Source: PALSA-693 sp963834725 (GTDB lineage Bacteria; Actinomycetota; Acidimicrobiia; Acidimicrobiales; Palsa-688). Taken from it: 64,000 nt of DNA. The stretch is from NCBI GenBank assembly GCA_963834725.1, contig CAWICN010000001.1, positions 5,642,001-5,706,000 of the forward strand, in the 5' to 3' direction. The notes below the pieces were generated by a model. It ran no database searches, was not told where the DNA came from, and saw nothing but the letters and a program-made list of their open reading frames with translations. Shown piece after piece: positions 33,541-42,757 of this stretch (position 1 is the first letter of the stretch; every line of letters starts with the position of its first letter). The position numbers and the translations under genes were made by a program.

Positions 33541-35136
33541 GATAACCCGGGCTTAGAAAGGGGTGGTCTCGCACGGGGATGCTATGTCGGATGGTGACGC
33601 GTTCTGGTCCGACGAGGACTTCTTTGACCACGCTGCGTAGCACTTTCTGGCGGTCCTCGACGGCGGCGGTGTCGGCGTTGTCGCGCAGACGGACGAGGAA
33701 GCTGTCGAGGTTCTCGGCCAACTTGAGGTAGCTCTCCCGGTCGATCTGCTGCGCCTCGAGCGAGTCGACGGAGGCTTTCAGGCTGGTGTGCTTGGCCCGC
33801 AGGTTGGGCATGCGTTCGCGTAGCTCCTCCAGGTTTAGGAGGTCTTCTTGGTAGGCCTGGACGAGCCGGTTGATCGCTTTGGTGGCGCGGGCCATGTCCC
33901 GTTCCAGTCGGGCGCGCTCGGAGGTGCTCGGGTTGGCGGCGCGAAGTTCGCTGAGCCGCCGGTCGAGCTCGGCTTGGACGAGGGCGGGATCGGCGAGCAG
34001 GGCGGTGATCTGTCCCCAGACCAGTTCGTCGAGGTAGTCGGCGCGCACCGGTTTGTTGTCGCACACTCGGCCTCCCTGGTAGCGGTAGTCGTCAGAGCCG
34101 AGGCAACGGTAGTAGTAGATCTTGCGTTTGGCGGTGCGGGTCGAGGTGCGATAGTAGGCGTAGCCGCAGGACTGGCAGACGGCCAATCCCATGAGCAGGC
34201 TGAGCTGCTTGCTGTTTCTGGAGGCGAAGCGACGGTTGTCGACCAGCCGGCGTGCGGCGACCTTGAAGGTGTCCTCGTCGATGATGGCCGGCACCGCGAT
34301 GGTGATCCATTCTTCTTTGGGGCGGTCGTAGGTGGCGTAGTGGCGTGAGATGGAGCGTCCTTGCAGACGGGCCTTGCGGTTTATCGCCGGCCGGCGGTCG
34401 GTGAAGCCGGTCTTCAAGAACCCGGCGCGCCCTACATAGGCGGGGTTCTTCAGCATCGCCCAGATGACCGAGCGGTCCCAGCGGTCCTTGCCGGTGCGGG
34501 TCGGGATACCTTCACCGGTCAGCCACCGGGCCAGCTCACCGATCGACATTTGGTCTTCTGTGTAACGGCGGAACATCTCGCGCACGACCTGTGCCTGGTC
34601 TTCGACGATCTCGTAGCGGGCCTCGCAGACATCGGTGCGCCGGATGTAGCGATAGCCATAAGGGGCACCGCCCAAGACGTTGACAACACCGGCGCGAGCC
34701 GAAAAGCCTTGCCACGTCTGCTTCGTTCTGCGATCTGAGCCCGTTCGTATTCTGCGAACATTCCCTGGAACTGCAACAGCAGTTCGTCTTCGGGGGTCTC
34801 GACCTTGCGGGCCTTGACGAAGCGGACCTCGCTGCCGGCCCGGTTGAACTCGTCGATCAACAGCGTCTGATATGCGAGTTTCCGGGCCAGACGGTCAGGC
34901 GACAGGCAGATCACCACGTCCACCGGCACCTGGGCGGCCAGGTCCCGCAGTCGTTCCAGGGCGGGACGGACCAAGGTGGCGCCGGTATAACCCTCGTCGG
35001 TGAAGACCCACTCCTCGGGGACCTCCAGCCCCCACGCTGCGGCGGCCGCCTTGGACTCGTCGATCTGCGAGCCGATGGTCTGCTCCTCCTTCTGGCGCTG
35101 CCCCGACACCCGGGCGTAAATGGCTGCGGTGGTCAT
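33530..35136 (-). pseudogene. Large serine recombinase with a single frameshift
   Basis: Start ATG 35136 behind AAGGAAG. The N-terminal resolvase domain begins MTTAAIYARVSGQRQKEEQT (catalytic Ser in RVSGQ), with CLSPDRLARKLAYQTLLIDE and AEYERAQIAERSRRGKAF. A frameshift at about 34708-34716 shifts the rest: GGAPYGYRYIRRTD, RWDRSVIWAMLKNPAYVG (Recombinase domain), zinc-ribbon CQSCGYAYYR...YYYRCLG, and a long coiled-coil ending near RHSIPVRDHPFLSPGYPL. Corrected length would be about 530 residues. The final stretch runs into the intron relic. It is the last gene of a four-gene overlapping set. Confidence 0.85.
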
Positions 35137-35579
35137 GGTCTGTCCTTCCTTGACTGTCTCGCCGGCGGTGGTGGTGGTGACGCGAGCTGGTCGGGACGGA
35201 GAAAATCGTCCAGCACCACCAGCTCGTCGCAGTGGGGACACGGCCCCCCAGGCCCCAGACGCCTACACCAGCGGTTGCAGTCCTCGCAGCGCTGAGAGCC
35301 CACATATCGGGCCTCGCACTCGGGGCACTCATAGACCATGTCCGCCTTGGCCGGCTGGGCCGGGACCGGCGCCGGCGCGGCTCGTCTGACCCTAAACGCC
35401 GCCTGCCTGCACGCATCCGAGCACCAACGGCGGGCCCGGCCGGCCGGCAGCCGGTCGCCGCACACCCCACAGACTGCCGTTACGGAAACGTTACGCACGG
35501 GCTCGCTGGCCTCAGGCCCCGAGGGCCGGCCGCTGCTCCCCTTCGTCGACCGCGGCCGCCTGGCTGGGCTCATCGACAT
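35133..35579 (-). CDS. Double zinc-ribbon accessory protein of the recombinase operon
   Basis: Up to 148 residues; AGGAGG favours the second ATG at 35573. First knuckle CGVCGDRLPAGRARRWCSDA, second YECPECEARYVGSQRCEDCN, third GGPCPHCDE. The order CxxC...WCSxxC, basic linker, YECxxC...QRCEDC, CPHC is the same as in the IS21 accessory protein (4584/11645). Its stop overlaps the recombinase start (ATGA), implying coupled synthesis. A nucleic-acid-binding partner of the recombinase is a reasonable inference; no function is established. Confidence 0.8.
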   Translation of the reverse strand: MSMSPARRPRSTKGSSGRPSGPEASEPVRNVSVTAVCGVCGDRLPAGRARRWCSDACRQAAFRVRRAAPAPVPAQPAKADMVYECPECEARYVGSQRCEDCNRWCRRLGPGGPCPHCDELVVLDDFLRPDQLASPPPPPARQSRKDRP

Positions 35580-35703
35580 CCCTCCTGTGTGTGGTTCGGC
35601 TCCGGCGTTCAGGCACCAGTACCCGGTAGGCGTGAGCGAGCACCTGATCGCCGGCCCGGTCGAAGACGAACTCGACGCTCACCCGACGCTCAACCACGGC
35701 CAT
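35512..35703 (-). CDS. Small acidic/basic protein of the recombinase operon
   Basis: 63 residues from ATG 35703: MAVVERRVSVEFVFDRAGDQ, VLAHAYRVLVPERRSRTTHR. It overlaps the upstream RHH gene by 14 bases and the downstream zinc-ribbon gene by about 68 bases. It starts with a strand-rich segment that might pair with the upstream regulator. Unknown family. Confidence 0.6.
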   Translation of the reverse strand: MAVVERRVSVEFVFDRAGDQVLAHAYRVLVPERRSRTTHRRDVDEPSQAAAVDEGEQRPALGA

Positions 35704-36085
35704 CCCCGAGGTGGCGGTCCAAGAACTCCGACAGCGCCTCCGACACCAAAGCAGAGATGCTCTGCCCGGTAGCCCGAGCGGCCCGCCGCACCCGGCGGGC
35801 CAGCCCGGCGGAGAGCTTGACCGTGAACACGACCTTGGGTCCGGGAACTTCCATCGCCCCTTCGTCTCGAGCCCGTTCCACGTAGCGACGAGCCTGGCGC
35901 TCAGAAAGCCGATATCGCCGTGCCAGGTTCCGGGTGGCATCGATAACATCCATCCCTCCGCCGAGCAGCTCCGTGGCGGTGTTGACCCGCTTGGCGACCT
36001 GCTCGGACCTGGCCCGACGACCATCTGCCATGACACTTAGTTGCTCGGCCTCTTCGAGGTCGGGCCACGAAGCGTCGGTATTCAC
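35690..36085 (-). CDS. HTH plus ribbon-helix-helix DNA-binding protein
   Basis: 131 residues. The N-terminal part has a helix-turn-helix-like segment (IDATRNLARRYRLSERQARR). The C-terminal part is a ribbon-helix-helix: VVFTVKLSAGLARRVRRAAR, ATGQSISALVSEALSEFLDR, with the MetJ/Arc-type strand KVVFTVKL. It is the first gene of the recombinase operon and overlaps the next by 14 bases, so it is likely an autoregulator or directionality factor. Confidence 0.75.
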   Translation of the reverse strand: MNTDASWPDLEEAEQLSVMADGRRARSEQVAKRVNTATELLGGGMDVIDATRNLARRYRLSERQARRYVERARDEGAMEVPGPKVVFTVKLSAGLARRVRRAARATGQSISALVSEALSEFLDRHLGDGRG

Positions 36086-36719
36086 CGGCGAACTCCTGGC
36101 GTGCCAGCTACGAAGCCACTAACTCGCTGGGTCCCTTCGCCATGTAGCCGGCTTTCCCGGCCTCGGACTACTACGGACCCTCCGCCCCGTCCCGAGGCCA
36201 ACAGCCGACAGCGGACCTGCCCGTCACCGACCTGGCCGGCCGGTGGGAAGGGCAGCCCCGGGATGGTTCCCATGTTCACTGCTGACCGGTCGACGGGGTC
36301 GGCGCCCAGCTATTCCCCTGCAGCTTCGCCACGAGTACGCCGCAGGCTTTCCTCGTGGCCTCCTCACCGTCGCGGATGTCGGCTTCGAAGTCCCCAGGCC
36401 GCAACCCGGCCCAGAGTGCACTGCTGCCCAGCCCATATCCACCAGGTTGGAGCTGGTTCATCGCTTGAGGGGGTTTCACCACTGGTTCCTGCACACGTAC
36501 ACCTTCCCGTCTGGCTAGCCGGACCCGGGCCGTCTGGCAGTGCCGGCCCGTCCCGTCGTCGTCAAGGGCTGCTCCCACCCTCACCTGCGCTCCCAGGATC
36601 AGGCTGCCCTCAGCTTCACCGGCTTGCTGCGACAAGCCGGAGGTGGGTCCTTTCACCCCACCCGGTCATACAGCGCCTCATGGCGCACCTCCGCTTCGAT
36701 GAAGGCCAACCGGGCCGGT
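36086..36719. other. Gene-free stretch upstream of the recombinase operon
   Basis: No recognisable gene on either strand. Several long open frames are present, as expected in GC-rich DNA, but none has family motifs. It should contain the operon promoter. Confidence 0.4.
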
Positions 36720-37068
36720 CACGTCCGGCGGCTGGCATTACGAGCCTGGGCCGCGAGCCCACGAGGACGCGAACCGCAGGCCGAAGCGGCCATCCGGCTG
36801 GCCGTGGAAGCCGCCCGACCAGAGCAATATCTCGGCCCATTTCTCGAATTGGCTATCCAGACCCGCCCGCTGCTTCGCGGGCTGGTCGAACCCTGGCCAG
36901 ACACCTTCCTGTCGGAACTGATCAACGAGGCTGACTGGCTGGCGCACACGGCCCCTCAGCGCATGTCGGTCATGGTGGTCGAGCAGTTGACCGGGCGGGA
37001 GCGGCAGATTCTGCACTACCTGCCCTCGATGCTGGCATCCACGCCGTTGGCGTTGGGAGACTCTCGGC
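36720..37068 (+). pseudogene. LuxR-family regulator C-terminal fragment
   Basis: AAIRLAVEAARPEQYLGPFL and LTGRERQILHYLPSML match the end of the tetratricopeptide region and the start of the LuxR HTH of MalT-like regulators. After PSML the recognition helices (normally EIAxxLxVSxNTVKTH) are replaced by ASTPLALGDSRHG. The gene is truncated at both ends and immediately precedes the potassium channel. Confidence 0.7.
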
Positions 37069-37830
37069 ATGGCAGACTCGCCCGACAGCGCACTTGACTG
37101 GCAAGTAGAGGCGGATGATCCCCGGGGTCGGCTCGCCGCCTACATGGCCCGGAGCCAGACGCCGCTCGACATTCTGGCCCTCTTGACCCTGTGGATCGTC
37201 ATCATCCCACCCGGCGACTTCGGCCACGACGCTGCGACCGCCGCCCTGATCGCCCGCATTTGCTTGTCCGGCATCTACGGCATCGACATGGCCATCCGGG
37301 CCGCGTTGGCCCAACGTCACTGGCGTTACCTCCGCACCCATCTGTTGGGCCTGGCCGTCGTGGTGGTGCCACCGCTGCGGGTCGTGTTCAGCTTGCGCCT
37401 GGTGCGATCCATGTTCCAGCGTGGGCACCTGAGCCGCTTCTTGCTCGCTGCGTCGCTGCTGGTGCTCAACGGTTCGGTGGCCGTGTACTTCTACGAGCGA
37501 CACGCCCCCGGGAGCAACATCCACACCCTGGGAGAATCGGTGTGGTGGGCGGTCACGACCGTCACCACGGTCGGTTACGGCGACTTCTTCCCGGTCACCG
37601 CCCTGGGGCAGACCGCGGCCGGGTTCATCATGGCCATCGGCATCTTGACCCTGGCGGTGGTGACGGCCCAGGTGTCATCCAGCTTTGTCGAACAGGCGGC
37701 GCGGCGACGGGCCACGACCACCTCGAACACCGACCAGGTTGCCCTGACTGACCTGGCCCAACGGTTAGCGCGGATCGAAGCACTGCTTTTGTCCCAGAGC
37801 CCTGGACAGGGTCCGATCAGGGGCGGGTAG
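37069..37830 (+). CDS. Voltage-gated-type potassium channel
   Basis: 253 residues. Four N-terminal membrane helices including an Arg-bearing segment (RVVFSLRLVRSMFQR, S4-like), then the pore: ESVWWAVTTVTTVGYGDFFP with the TVGYGD selectivity filter, and a last helix FIMAIGILTLAVVTAQVSSS. A short C-terminal coiled-coil (LTDLAQRLARIEALLLSQ) replaces an RCK domain. Acts as a cytoplasmic-membrane K+ channel. Confidence 0.92.
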   Translation: MADSPDSALDWQVEADDPRGRLAAYMARSQTPLDILALLTLWIVIIPPGDFGHDAATAALIARICLSGIYGIDMAIRAALAQRHWRYLRTHLLGLAVVVVPPLRVVFSLRLVRSMFQRGHLSRFLLAASLLVLNGSVAVYFYERHAPGSNIHTLGESVWWAVTTVTTVGYGDFFPVTALGQTAAGFIMAIGILTLAVVTAQVSSSFVEQAARRRATTTSNTDQVALTDLAQRLARIEALLLSQSPGQGPIRGG

Positions 37831-37849
37831 TCGGTCCTTCCTGTTCTCG

Positions 37850-38127
37850 CTAGTCGCCCAGGATCTTGGCTGCCTTCTGGGCCGTGAACTCCTCCTCGGT
37901 GAGGATGCCCTGATCCTTGAGGGCGGCAAGTTCCTTTAGCTGCTCGACGGCTGGGGGCTGGGTCGGGCTGGCGCCGCTGGCTCCGGGGCGGCCTCAGCCT
38001 CGGGTACGGGGGCAGCCTGGGCGTACTCGGCCTGCTCGTAACGTTCTTCTTGGCCGCCGAGAGCCGTTGCCGTGCCGGCAATGACCGCGGTGCGAGCCAT
38101 TTCCCGTTCGATGGGACGTCGGATCAT
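37850..38127 (-). pseudogene. SHOCT-domain protein with a frameshift
   Basis: The minus-strand start at 38127 gives MIRRPIEREMARTAVIAGTA followed by an Ala/Pro/Glu linker ending in a premature stop near 37936. One frame over the C-terminus is a textbook SHOCT motif: QLKELAALKDQGILTEEEFT, then AQKAAKILGD and stop at 37850. A single-base indel near 37975 would join them. The domain is an oligomerisation/short C-terminal motif of unknown role. Convergent with the channel gene. Confidence 0.75.
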
Positions 38128-38215
38128 GACAGAGGTCTTCCTTGTTCAGGTCGTTGACGAGGTTGCCGCAGCGATCTCGGAGAGAGCCTGTTCACGCCCA
38201 GGTCGGGGGGGTCCT

Positions 38216-38506
38216 CTACCCCTCCACGATGACGCCGTTGGCATTGCGGACGGCCACAGCCAACTCATTAGCCCGGGTGTCTTCCCAGACCAGCAGCGCC
38301 GCGGACGAGTTGGGCTTCAGCCCCGCTCCGGCGTAGGCGATGTCCTGGTTTGTGAGCAGTCCTCCGGCCTCCCCGTCCAGGGCTGCGAAGGGGGCCAAGT
38401 CGTCCAGTTGGTCGAACTCCAACGTGGTCACGCTGCCGTCAGCGTCTTTTCGGATGAACACCAGGTCGATGATGTGGACCGTCTGGTTCTCGATGAGCCG
38501 GCCCAA
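38216..38506 (-). CDS. DUF6325-like small protein, start uncertain
   Basis: 96 residues from TTG 38506. Homologous-looking sequence continues upstream in frame (QCIFIEFPGNQFKEEIVPAL) to about 38560, where no start codon is found before a TGA, so the natural start may be lost. Body: VHIIDLVFIRKDADGSVTTL, AGLKPNSSAALLVWEDTRAN, NELAVAVRNANGVIVEG. This matches a family of about 140-residue proteins linked to SHOCT genes in actinobacteria; the neighbouring SHOCT gene fits. Confidence 0.65.
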   Translation of the reverse strand: MGRLIENQTVHIIDLVFIRKDADGSVTTLEFDQLDDLAPFAALDGEAGGLLTNQDIAYAGAGLKPNSSAALLVWEDTRANELAVAVRNANGVIVEG

Positions 38507-38683
38507 GGCGGGGACGATCTCCTCTTTGAACTGGTTGCCGGGGAACTCGATGAAGATGCACTGAACCGGGCGAGTGTCCCCGGGATCGACTTCCCCGATC
38601 GGGGTGAAGCATCACGGGGCGGCGAGTGGAGGCGAAGTTGGCGAGAGCTCACCATGAGCCGTTCGTCGCCCGCCGTACTGCTT

Positions 38684-39166
38684 CTATGCTGCTCGCAGCG
38701 GCAGCTCGTAGGAGAGAAAGTCGCCGTTCCAGGTTGCCCGGGCCTGCCGATCCATGCGTTGGATGAGTCCGGTGGCAGCCGTGTTGTGGAACAGGACATC
38801 GGCGTGGAAGGCGGTGACACCCCGCTGAGCGGCCAGGCGGCTGAGCGCTTTCACCAGCAGCCGGCCCAGACCGTGGCGTTGCCACGCGTCCTCCACAAGA
38901 ACTGCGATGTCGGCACGGGTGGGATCGGTCTGGTCGAGGTGGTAGCTGCCGAGACCGACGATCTCGTCGCCGACGGCTACGACCAGTGCTTCGTGGTGGT
39001 GGTGGTCGACGTCGACCAGGACGCGTAGGAGTGGTTCTGTCACGGTTCCGCTCAGGGTGAAGAACCGGTGGATCACGGTCTGGCGTGACAGCCTGGTGAC
39101 CATGCGCTGGAGCCGTTCCGCGTCTGGGTCTTCCCAAGGGCGGATACGGGCATCGAGGCCGATCAT
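38684..39166 (-). CDS. GNAT-family N-acetyltransferase
   Basis: 160 residues. Acetyl-CoA-binding motif A: DIAVLVEDAWQRHGLGRLLV (Q/RxxGxG/A form QRHGLG), preceded by ALVVAVGDEIVGLGSYHLDQ and followed by LSRLAAQRGVTAFHADVLFH. The IRPWEDPDAERLQRMVTRLS start resembles the acetyltransferase domain fused to CoA-binding proteins. Its ATG overlaps the stop of the reconstructed thioesterase (ATGA), so they form an operon with tetR. Confidence 0.85.
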   Translation of the reverse strand: MIGLDARIRPWEDPDAERLQRMVTRLSRQTVIHRFFTLSGTVTEPLLRVLVDVDHHHHEALVVAVGDEIVGLGSYHLDQTDPTRADIAVLVEDAWQRHGLGRLLVKALSRLAAQRGVTAFHADVLFHNTAATGLIQRMDRQARATWNGDFLSYELPLRAA

Positions 39167-39649
39167 GACCGGCTCACGATGAGGCAGGTGGCTGTGCCGG
39201 GCGCGCCTAACTTGCCTTCATCGTCGACGATTCGCCCTTCGGCGGTGGCGATGCGAGAGCCGGCGTGGACCACGGTGCCCTCGCGGCGCGCTCGACCCGG
39301 TCTGCGTGGTGAGCGGTCGAACGAAGCTGACCTGCAGGTCGACGGTCGTGTAGCCGACTCCCTTGTCGAGGGTGGAGTGCACCGCGCGACTCATGGCCGA
39401 GTCGAGCAGGGTGGCTGCCACTCCACCGTGGACGGTGCCATTGGGGTTGTAGAGGTGGTTGTCGGGCATCCGCGTGAATTTGGCCCACCCGGACCCCACG
39501 GCGAAGCCGTCGAATCCCAGGGTTGACATGATCGGCGGCGCCAGCAGGTCCCCTCGAGCGAGGGCAGACAACAGTTCGAACCCGCTTGCTTCCCCGGCCG
39601 CATCGGGGGTGGCGGCGGAGTCTTGCCAGCTGTGGGTGCGGGACTTCAT
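39163..39649 (-). pseudogene. PaaI-like hotdog thioesterase with a frameshift
   Basis: From 39649: FDGFAVGSGWAKFTRMPDNH, NPNGTVHGGVAATLLDSAMS with the HGG motif of acyl-CoA thioesterases, and GYTTVDLQVSFVRPLTTQTG. Near 39280 the frame shifts; REGTVVHAGSRIATAEGRIV and the end VSRS with stop at 39163-39165 continue in another frame. A one-base error restores about 160 residues. It starts within the last codons of tetR (four-base overlap) and ends overlapping the GNAT start. Confidence 0.8.
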
Positions 39650-40263
39650 CGTTCGCCATCCGTTGTCAGGATTGAGAGGGACGTGAGGTACTGCTCCAGG
39701 TGGGCGGTCGCGGCGGTCATGTGACCTGGATCGTCGTAGAGGTGGGACAGCATGAGCGCGCCCTCCAGGGCGGAGACGACCACGGTGGCCACCGTGTTGG
39801 GGTCGGTGTCGGCCTTCAGCTCGCCCCGCTCGAGTCCCCGGGCCACGATGCGGGCGATGGTGTCGTCGTGCAGCAGGGCCATGGCCTGCTGCGCCTTGCG
39901 GCGCAGCATCGGGTGGGTGTCGTCGCTGTCAACGGCGGCATTCATGATCGGGCAGCCGCCAACAAACGGGGGGTCGACCACGAAGCGGCGGTAGACGTCC
40001 AAGACCGCTCGCAAACGGTCGAGGGCCAGCCGGTGACCCGCCAGGGCAGCCCGAATCCGCGTCCCTATGAGCTCGACGTTGTGGTCGAAGGCGGCGGCCG
40101 CCAGCTCGTCCTTGCTGCCGAAGTGGTTGTAGATTCCGCCTTTCTCCAAGCCGGTCGCTTCCATCAGGTCCCGCAGCCTCGAGCCCCAGTAGCCCCGTTG
40201 GTTGAACACCGGTGCCGCTTGTTCGATCACCCGCTGCCTTGTCAATTGGCCCTTCGTAACCAC
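39646..40263 (-). CDS. TetR-family transcriptional regulator
   Basis: 205 residues. N-terminal HTH: IEQAAPVFNQRGYWGSRLRD, LMEATGLEKGGIYNHFGSKD, the typical TetR/AcrR region; the C-terminal ligand domain carries GGCPIMNAAVDSDDTHPMLR (TetR_C_6 / YcdC type). First gene of the tetR-thioesterase-GNAT operon. A perfect 20-base palindrome ten bases upstream is its likely autoregulatory operator. Confidence 0.9.
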   Translation of the reverse strand: MVTKGQLTRQRVIEQAAPVFNQRGYWGSRLRDLMEATGLEKGGIYNHFGSKDELAAAAFDHNVELIGTRIRAALAGHRLALDRLRAVLDVYRRFVVDPPFVGGCPIMNAAVDSDDTHPMLRRKAQQAMALLHDDTIARIVARGLERGELKADTDPNTVATVVVSALEGALMLSHLYDDPGHMTAATAHLEQYLTSLSILTTDGER

Positions 40264-40272
40264 ACCCAGCTC

Positions 40273-40292
40273 AACAGACCGATCGGTCTGTT
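40273..40292. promoter_or_regulatory. Palindromic TetR operator
   Basis: AACAGACCGATCGGTCTGTT is a perfect 20-base palindrome with the GACCGATCGGTC core commonly bound by TetR-type repressors. It sits ten bases before the tetR start. Confidence 0.8.
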
Positions 40293-40609
40293 CTATTCCC
40301 GGTAACCGCCATACGGTGACGGTCGAAGGGGCAAATTAGATGCAGGACCGCGGTGTCCGCGACGAACCAGCCGGGGAGGAGCATGCCCATGAGCGGACTC
40401 TGCGCGTGGACGGCCGGGCCTTCAGCCTCTGGCTCGACGGTCGCTGAACGCGTCCCCGAAGATCAATGAGGCGCCCCGAAAGTACAGGAAGCCCGTGACC
40501 CCGACCGGCGGCGGGAGGCAGGCTCTCGGACGGTCCCTACCGGCGATGGCGGGTGGTCAGAACAGACGCTCTTGTTGCAACGGCGTGCAGTGGTGGGAGC
40601 CTGGCGCCG
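40293..40609. other. Gene-free stretch upstream of tetR
   Basis: No gene supported; carries the tetR promoter side and the 3' flank of the next gene. Confidence 0.4.
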
Positions 40610-41292
40610 TCAGGCCTTTTTCGGCGGTCTGCAGAGACTGCTGCGGGTAACCGGCGGACGTACCGCCTTGGGCGGTGCCGGTTCGGGCAGCGAGCCGATC
40701 GCGTCCAGCAGCCCGCGCATGACCGCCGTGGCACCATGAGCGTCGAGTTCCCTGCTTCTTTCCAGGACCGAGCCCCAGGTAGCAGGGTCCCCTACGACAA
40801 GGCCTGCCGCGGCCCAGCGCCGTAGCGGAGGGCGTATCTCACGGGGAATCACGATAGGCCTATCGTCTATCGTCGCCCATGTTGCACCGGCACGGCCCGA
40901 ACCGCTGTCGGTCGCGTCCTCCAGGACGATCTCGACACTGTCGTCGAACCAACCCTGGGCCCCTGCCAGTACAGAAAGCGATCTGCGCCCAGGAACGACC
41001 GAGCGAGCAGGTCGAGATCTTCATCGCCGATACGATCGGACGCGGCGATTATCTCATTGATCCGGCCGGTTGCGTCTCTCCACCGCCCATCGGTGACGAG
41101 CAACAACGCAGTGGTGGCTGTGCCACGCTCGTCGGTCTCGTGGTAGTGGCGGAACAAGCAACCCGACTCGAACGCGTCGGACCGGGTTCGGCTCACCGGC
41201 GGGAGGAGCACGAGCCGCCGATGGAATTCCTCGACGCTTCCCGCGTCGCTGAGCGCGAACATCTCCTCCAGTGGCGTCCACTCATCGGCCCT
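40610..41292 (-). pseudogene. Hypothetical gene with a frameshift
   Basis: From ATG 41292: MRADEWTPLEEMFALSDAGS, RRLVLLPPVSRTRSDAFESG, TTALLLVTDGRWRDATGRIN, RSFLGADRFLYWQG. Near 40965 the sequence continues one frame over as AQGWFDDSVEIVLEDATDSG, DDRPIVIPREIRPPLRRWAA and ELDAHGATAVMRGLLDAIGS to 40610. Joined length is about 228 residues. I do not recognise the family. The consistent codon pattern in both halves argues for one formerly intact gene. Confidence 0.55.
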
Positions 41293-41568
41293 CATCGGCC
41301 CCGTTTGCTCCCCCGGCCTCCTCACCTGGTGATTTCGCGGTCATGGCCCGGGACATGCGCGTCTCGCTCGCTGCAGCGGCCGCAATGCGACATCGGTCCG
41401 CTTCGTGCGATTCGGCTTTCTCCATAGCGTCGCTAGCCCTAACCCGGAGGATCACCGGAAGTGGGACTGCCCACAAATACCGCCATAACGGAGACCTGGC
41501 GGAGAGCCGGACGTCTGCGAGGTGGTAATACGCTCTGCCCCCTGTCTGCGCTGCTGAGACGAGAGGAC

Positions 41569-41904
41569 ATGCCTGTGCAAGATGAGTGGAGCCGGAAAGG
41601 TGCAACGCTGAGTGACAAGACAGCACGCAAGGAGTTCGGGCTGACCTACGACGAGATCGTGGCCGCGATCGACGCCGGTCAGCTGCAGTACCGAGTGGGT
41701 GTCATTCACGGCAACCCATGGCTGAGGCTCCTGCGCCGCGAGGTCGAGGAGCTCATGACGAGCACCCACAACGATCTGGAACATCGGCAGCGACGAGCGC
41801 AGGGTGAGTTGGCCCGGGTCGACCGCGACTTGAAGAAGCTCCGGTCTGAGGTCAAGGCGCTCGAGGAGCAGCGAGCTAAACTCCTCGCTGATCTCGAACC
41901 GTGA
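41569..41904 (+). CDS. Small coiled-coil protein, MerR-like fold at the N-terminus
   Basis: 111 residues from ATG 41569. The N-terminal half LSDKTARKEFGLTYDEIVAA, GQLQYRVGVIHGNPWLRLLR resembles a DNA-binding fold with a wing. The C-terminal half is a strong coiled-coil (LARVDRDLKKLRSEVKALEE). It recurs as a stand-alone small protein in various bacteria; role unknown. Confidence 0.65.
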   Translation: MPVQDEWSRKGATLSDKTARKEFGLTYDEIVAAIDAGQLQYRVGVIHGNPWLRLLRREVEELMTSTHNDLEHRQRRAQGELARVDRDLKKLRSEVKALEEQRAKLLADLEP

Positions 41905-42243
41905 GTTCGAGGGCGAGGTGTCCCCGATTCTCGGCCGCTAGCGCTGCGACCACCATCCCAGTACGCCGGTAGTGAGCGGCGTCCGAGCCGCTTCAGGACG
42001 CTACCACCGTCGACGCGGGGAAACGCGCTGCCAAAGTGGGCGAAGCGGGTAACGGAACGGAGTCCCCACTACGACGGAAACCTCACGAACGTTGGCTCGG
42101 CTCGGCGCTCCGGGGGGAGATGGCTGGCTCCCCCAGCTCCGGTAGGCCAAGGATAAGTTGAGGCGAGCGGGTGGCGGCTACCGCACGTTCCAGCGTGGCC
42201 CACACGTGCGTCGGATCACCCTGACGGCGTGGCGGCAACGATC
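41905..42243. other. Gene-free stretch
   Basis: No supported gene or structural RNA. Confidence 0.4.
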
Positions 42244-42757
42244 TCACTGCCGGCCGAGTGCTGCATGACCAGGCACGCCACCTCGTGGAAATGATGGCTT
42301 CCAACCTTCGTTACTTAGTCGTCGATGACGCACGACCGCAGCACCGCGCCGGTGCGAAGGAGTGGCACGGCGGCGTCCTGGCGCGCCGAGCTGACATCGT
42401 CGTCGCGCAGGTGTTCGGGGCGGAACCCAACCACCCTCCAGCCGCTCACCTTGGACCGGGGTGGCGTTGAGGTACCCGAGGTACGCGCCAAGCGGTCCGA
42501 ACAGGGCTGCGGTGAGCGCGCCGGGGTCGCCTGCCGCGGCGCGGAGTCCGCGTGGCAGGGGCAACGACCCCACGGCAGAGGCGCCGTCTAGCCAGGTCCA
42601 GCCCCGCAGCATGACGTCTGCGCCAACCAGGCGAATGGGCCCGGGCGGCAGAAGCTCCGGGTATCGAAGCTCGGCCGCCGAGGACGGCGAAGCCGAGAGC
42701 TGCAGCTGACGCGACCAGGCAAGAAGCGACAGCTGCGAGCAGAACACGGCGAGTCAT
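42244..42757 (-). pseudogene. Secreted hypothetical protein with a frameshift
   Basis: ATG 42757 opens a signal peptide, MTRRVLLAAVASCLVASAAA, LGFAVLGG. The frame then breaks, and one frame over reads AELRYPELLPPGPIRLVGAD, VMLRGWTWLDGASAVGSLPL, GALTAALFGPLGAYLGYLNA, TPVQGERLEG. Further downstream both frames become Arg/Pro-rich. Family not recognised. Confidence 0.45.

Noticed and set aside
38072..39028. 318-codon plus-strand frame
   Set aside because: Antisense to the DUF6325-like and GNAT genes, which have clear family motifs.
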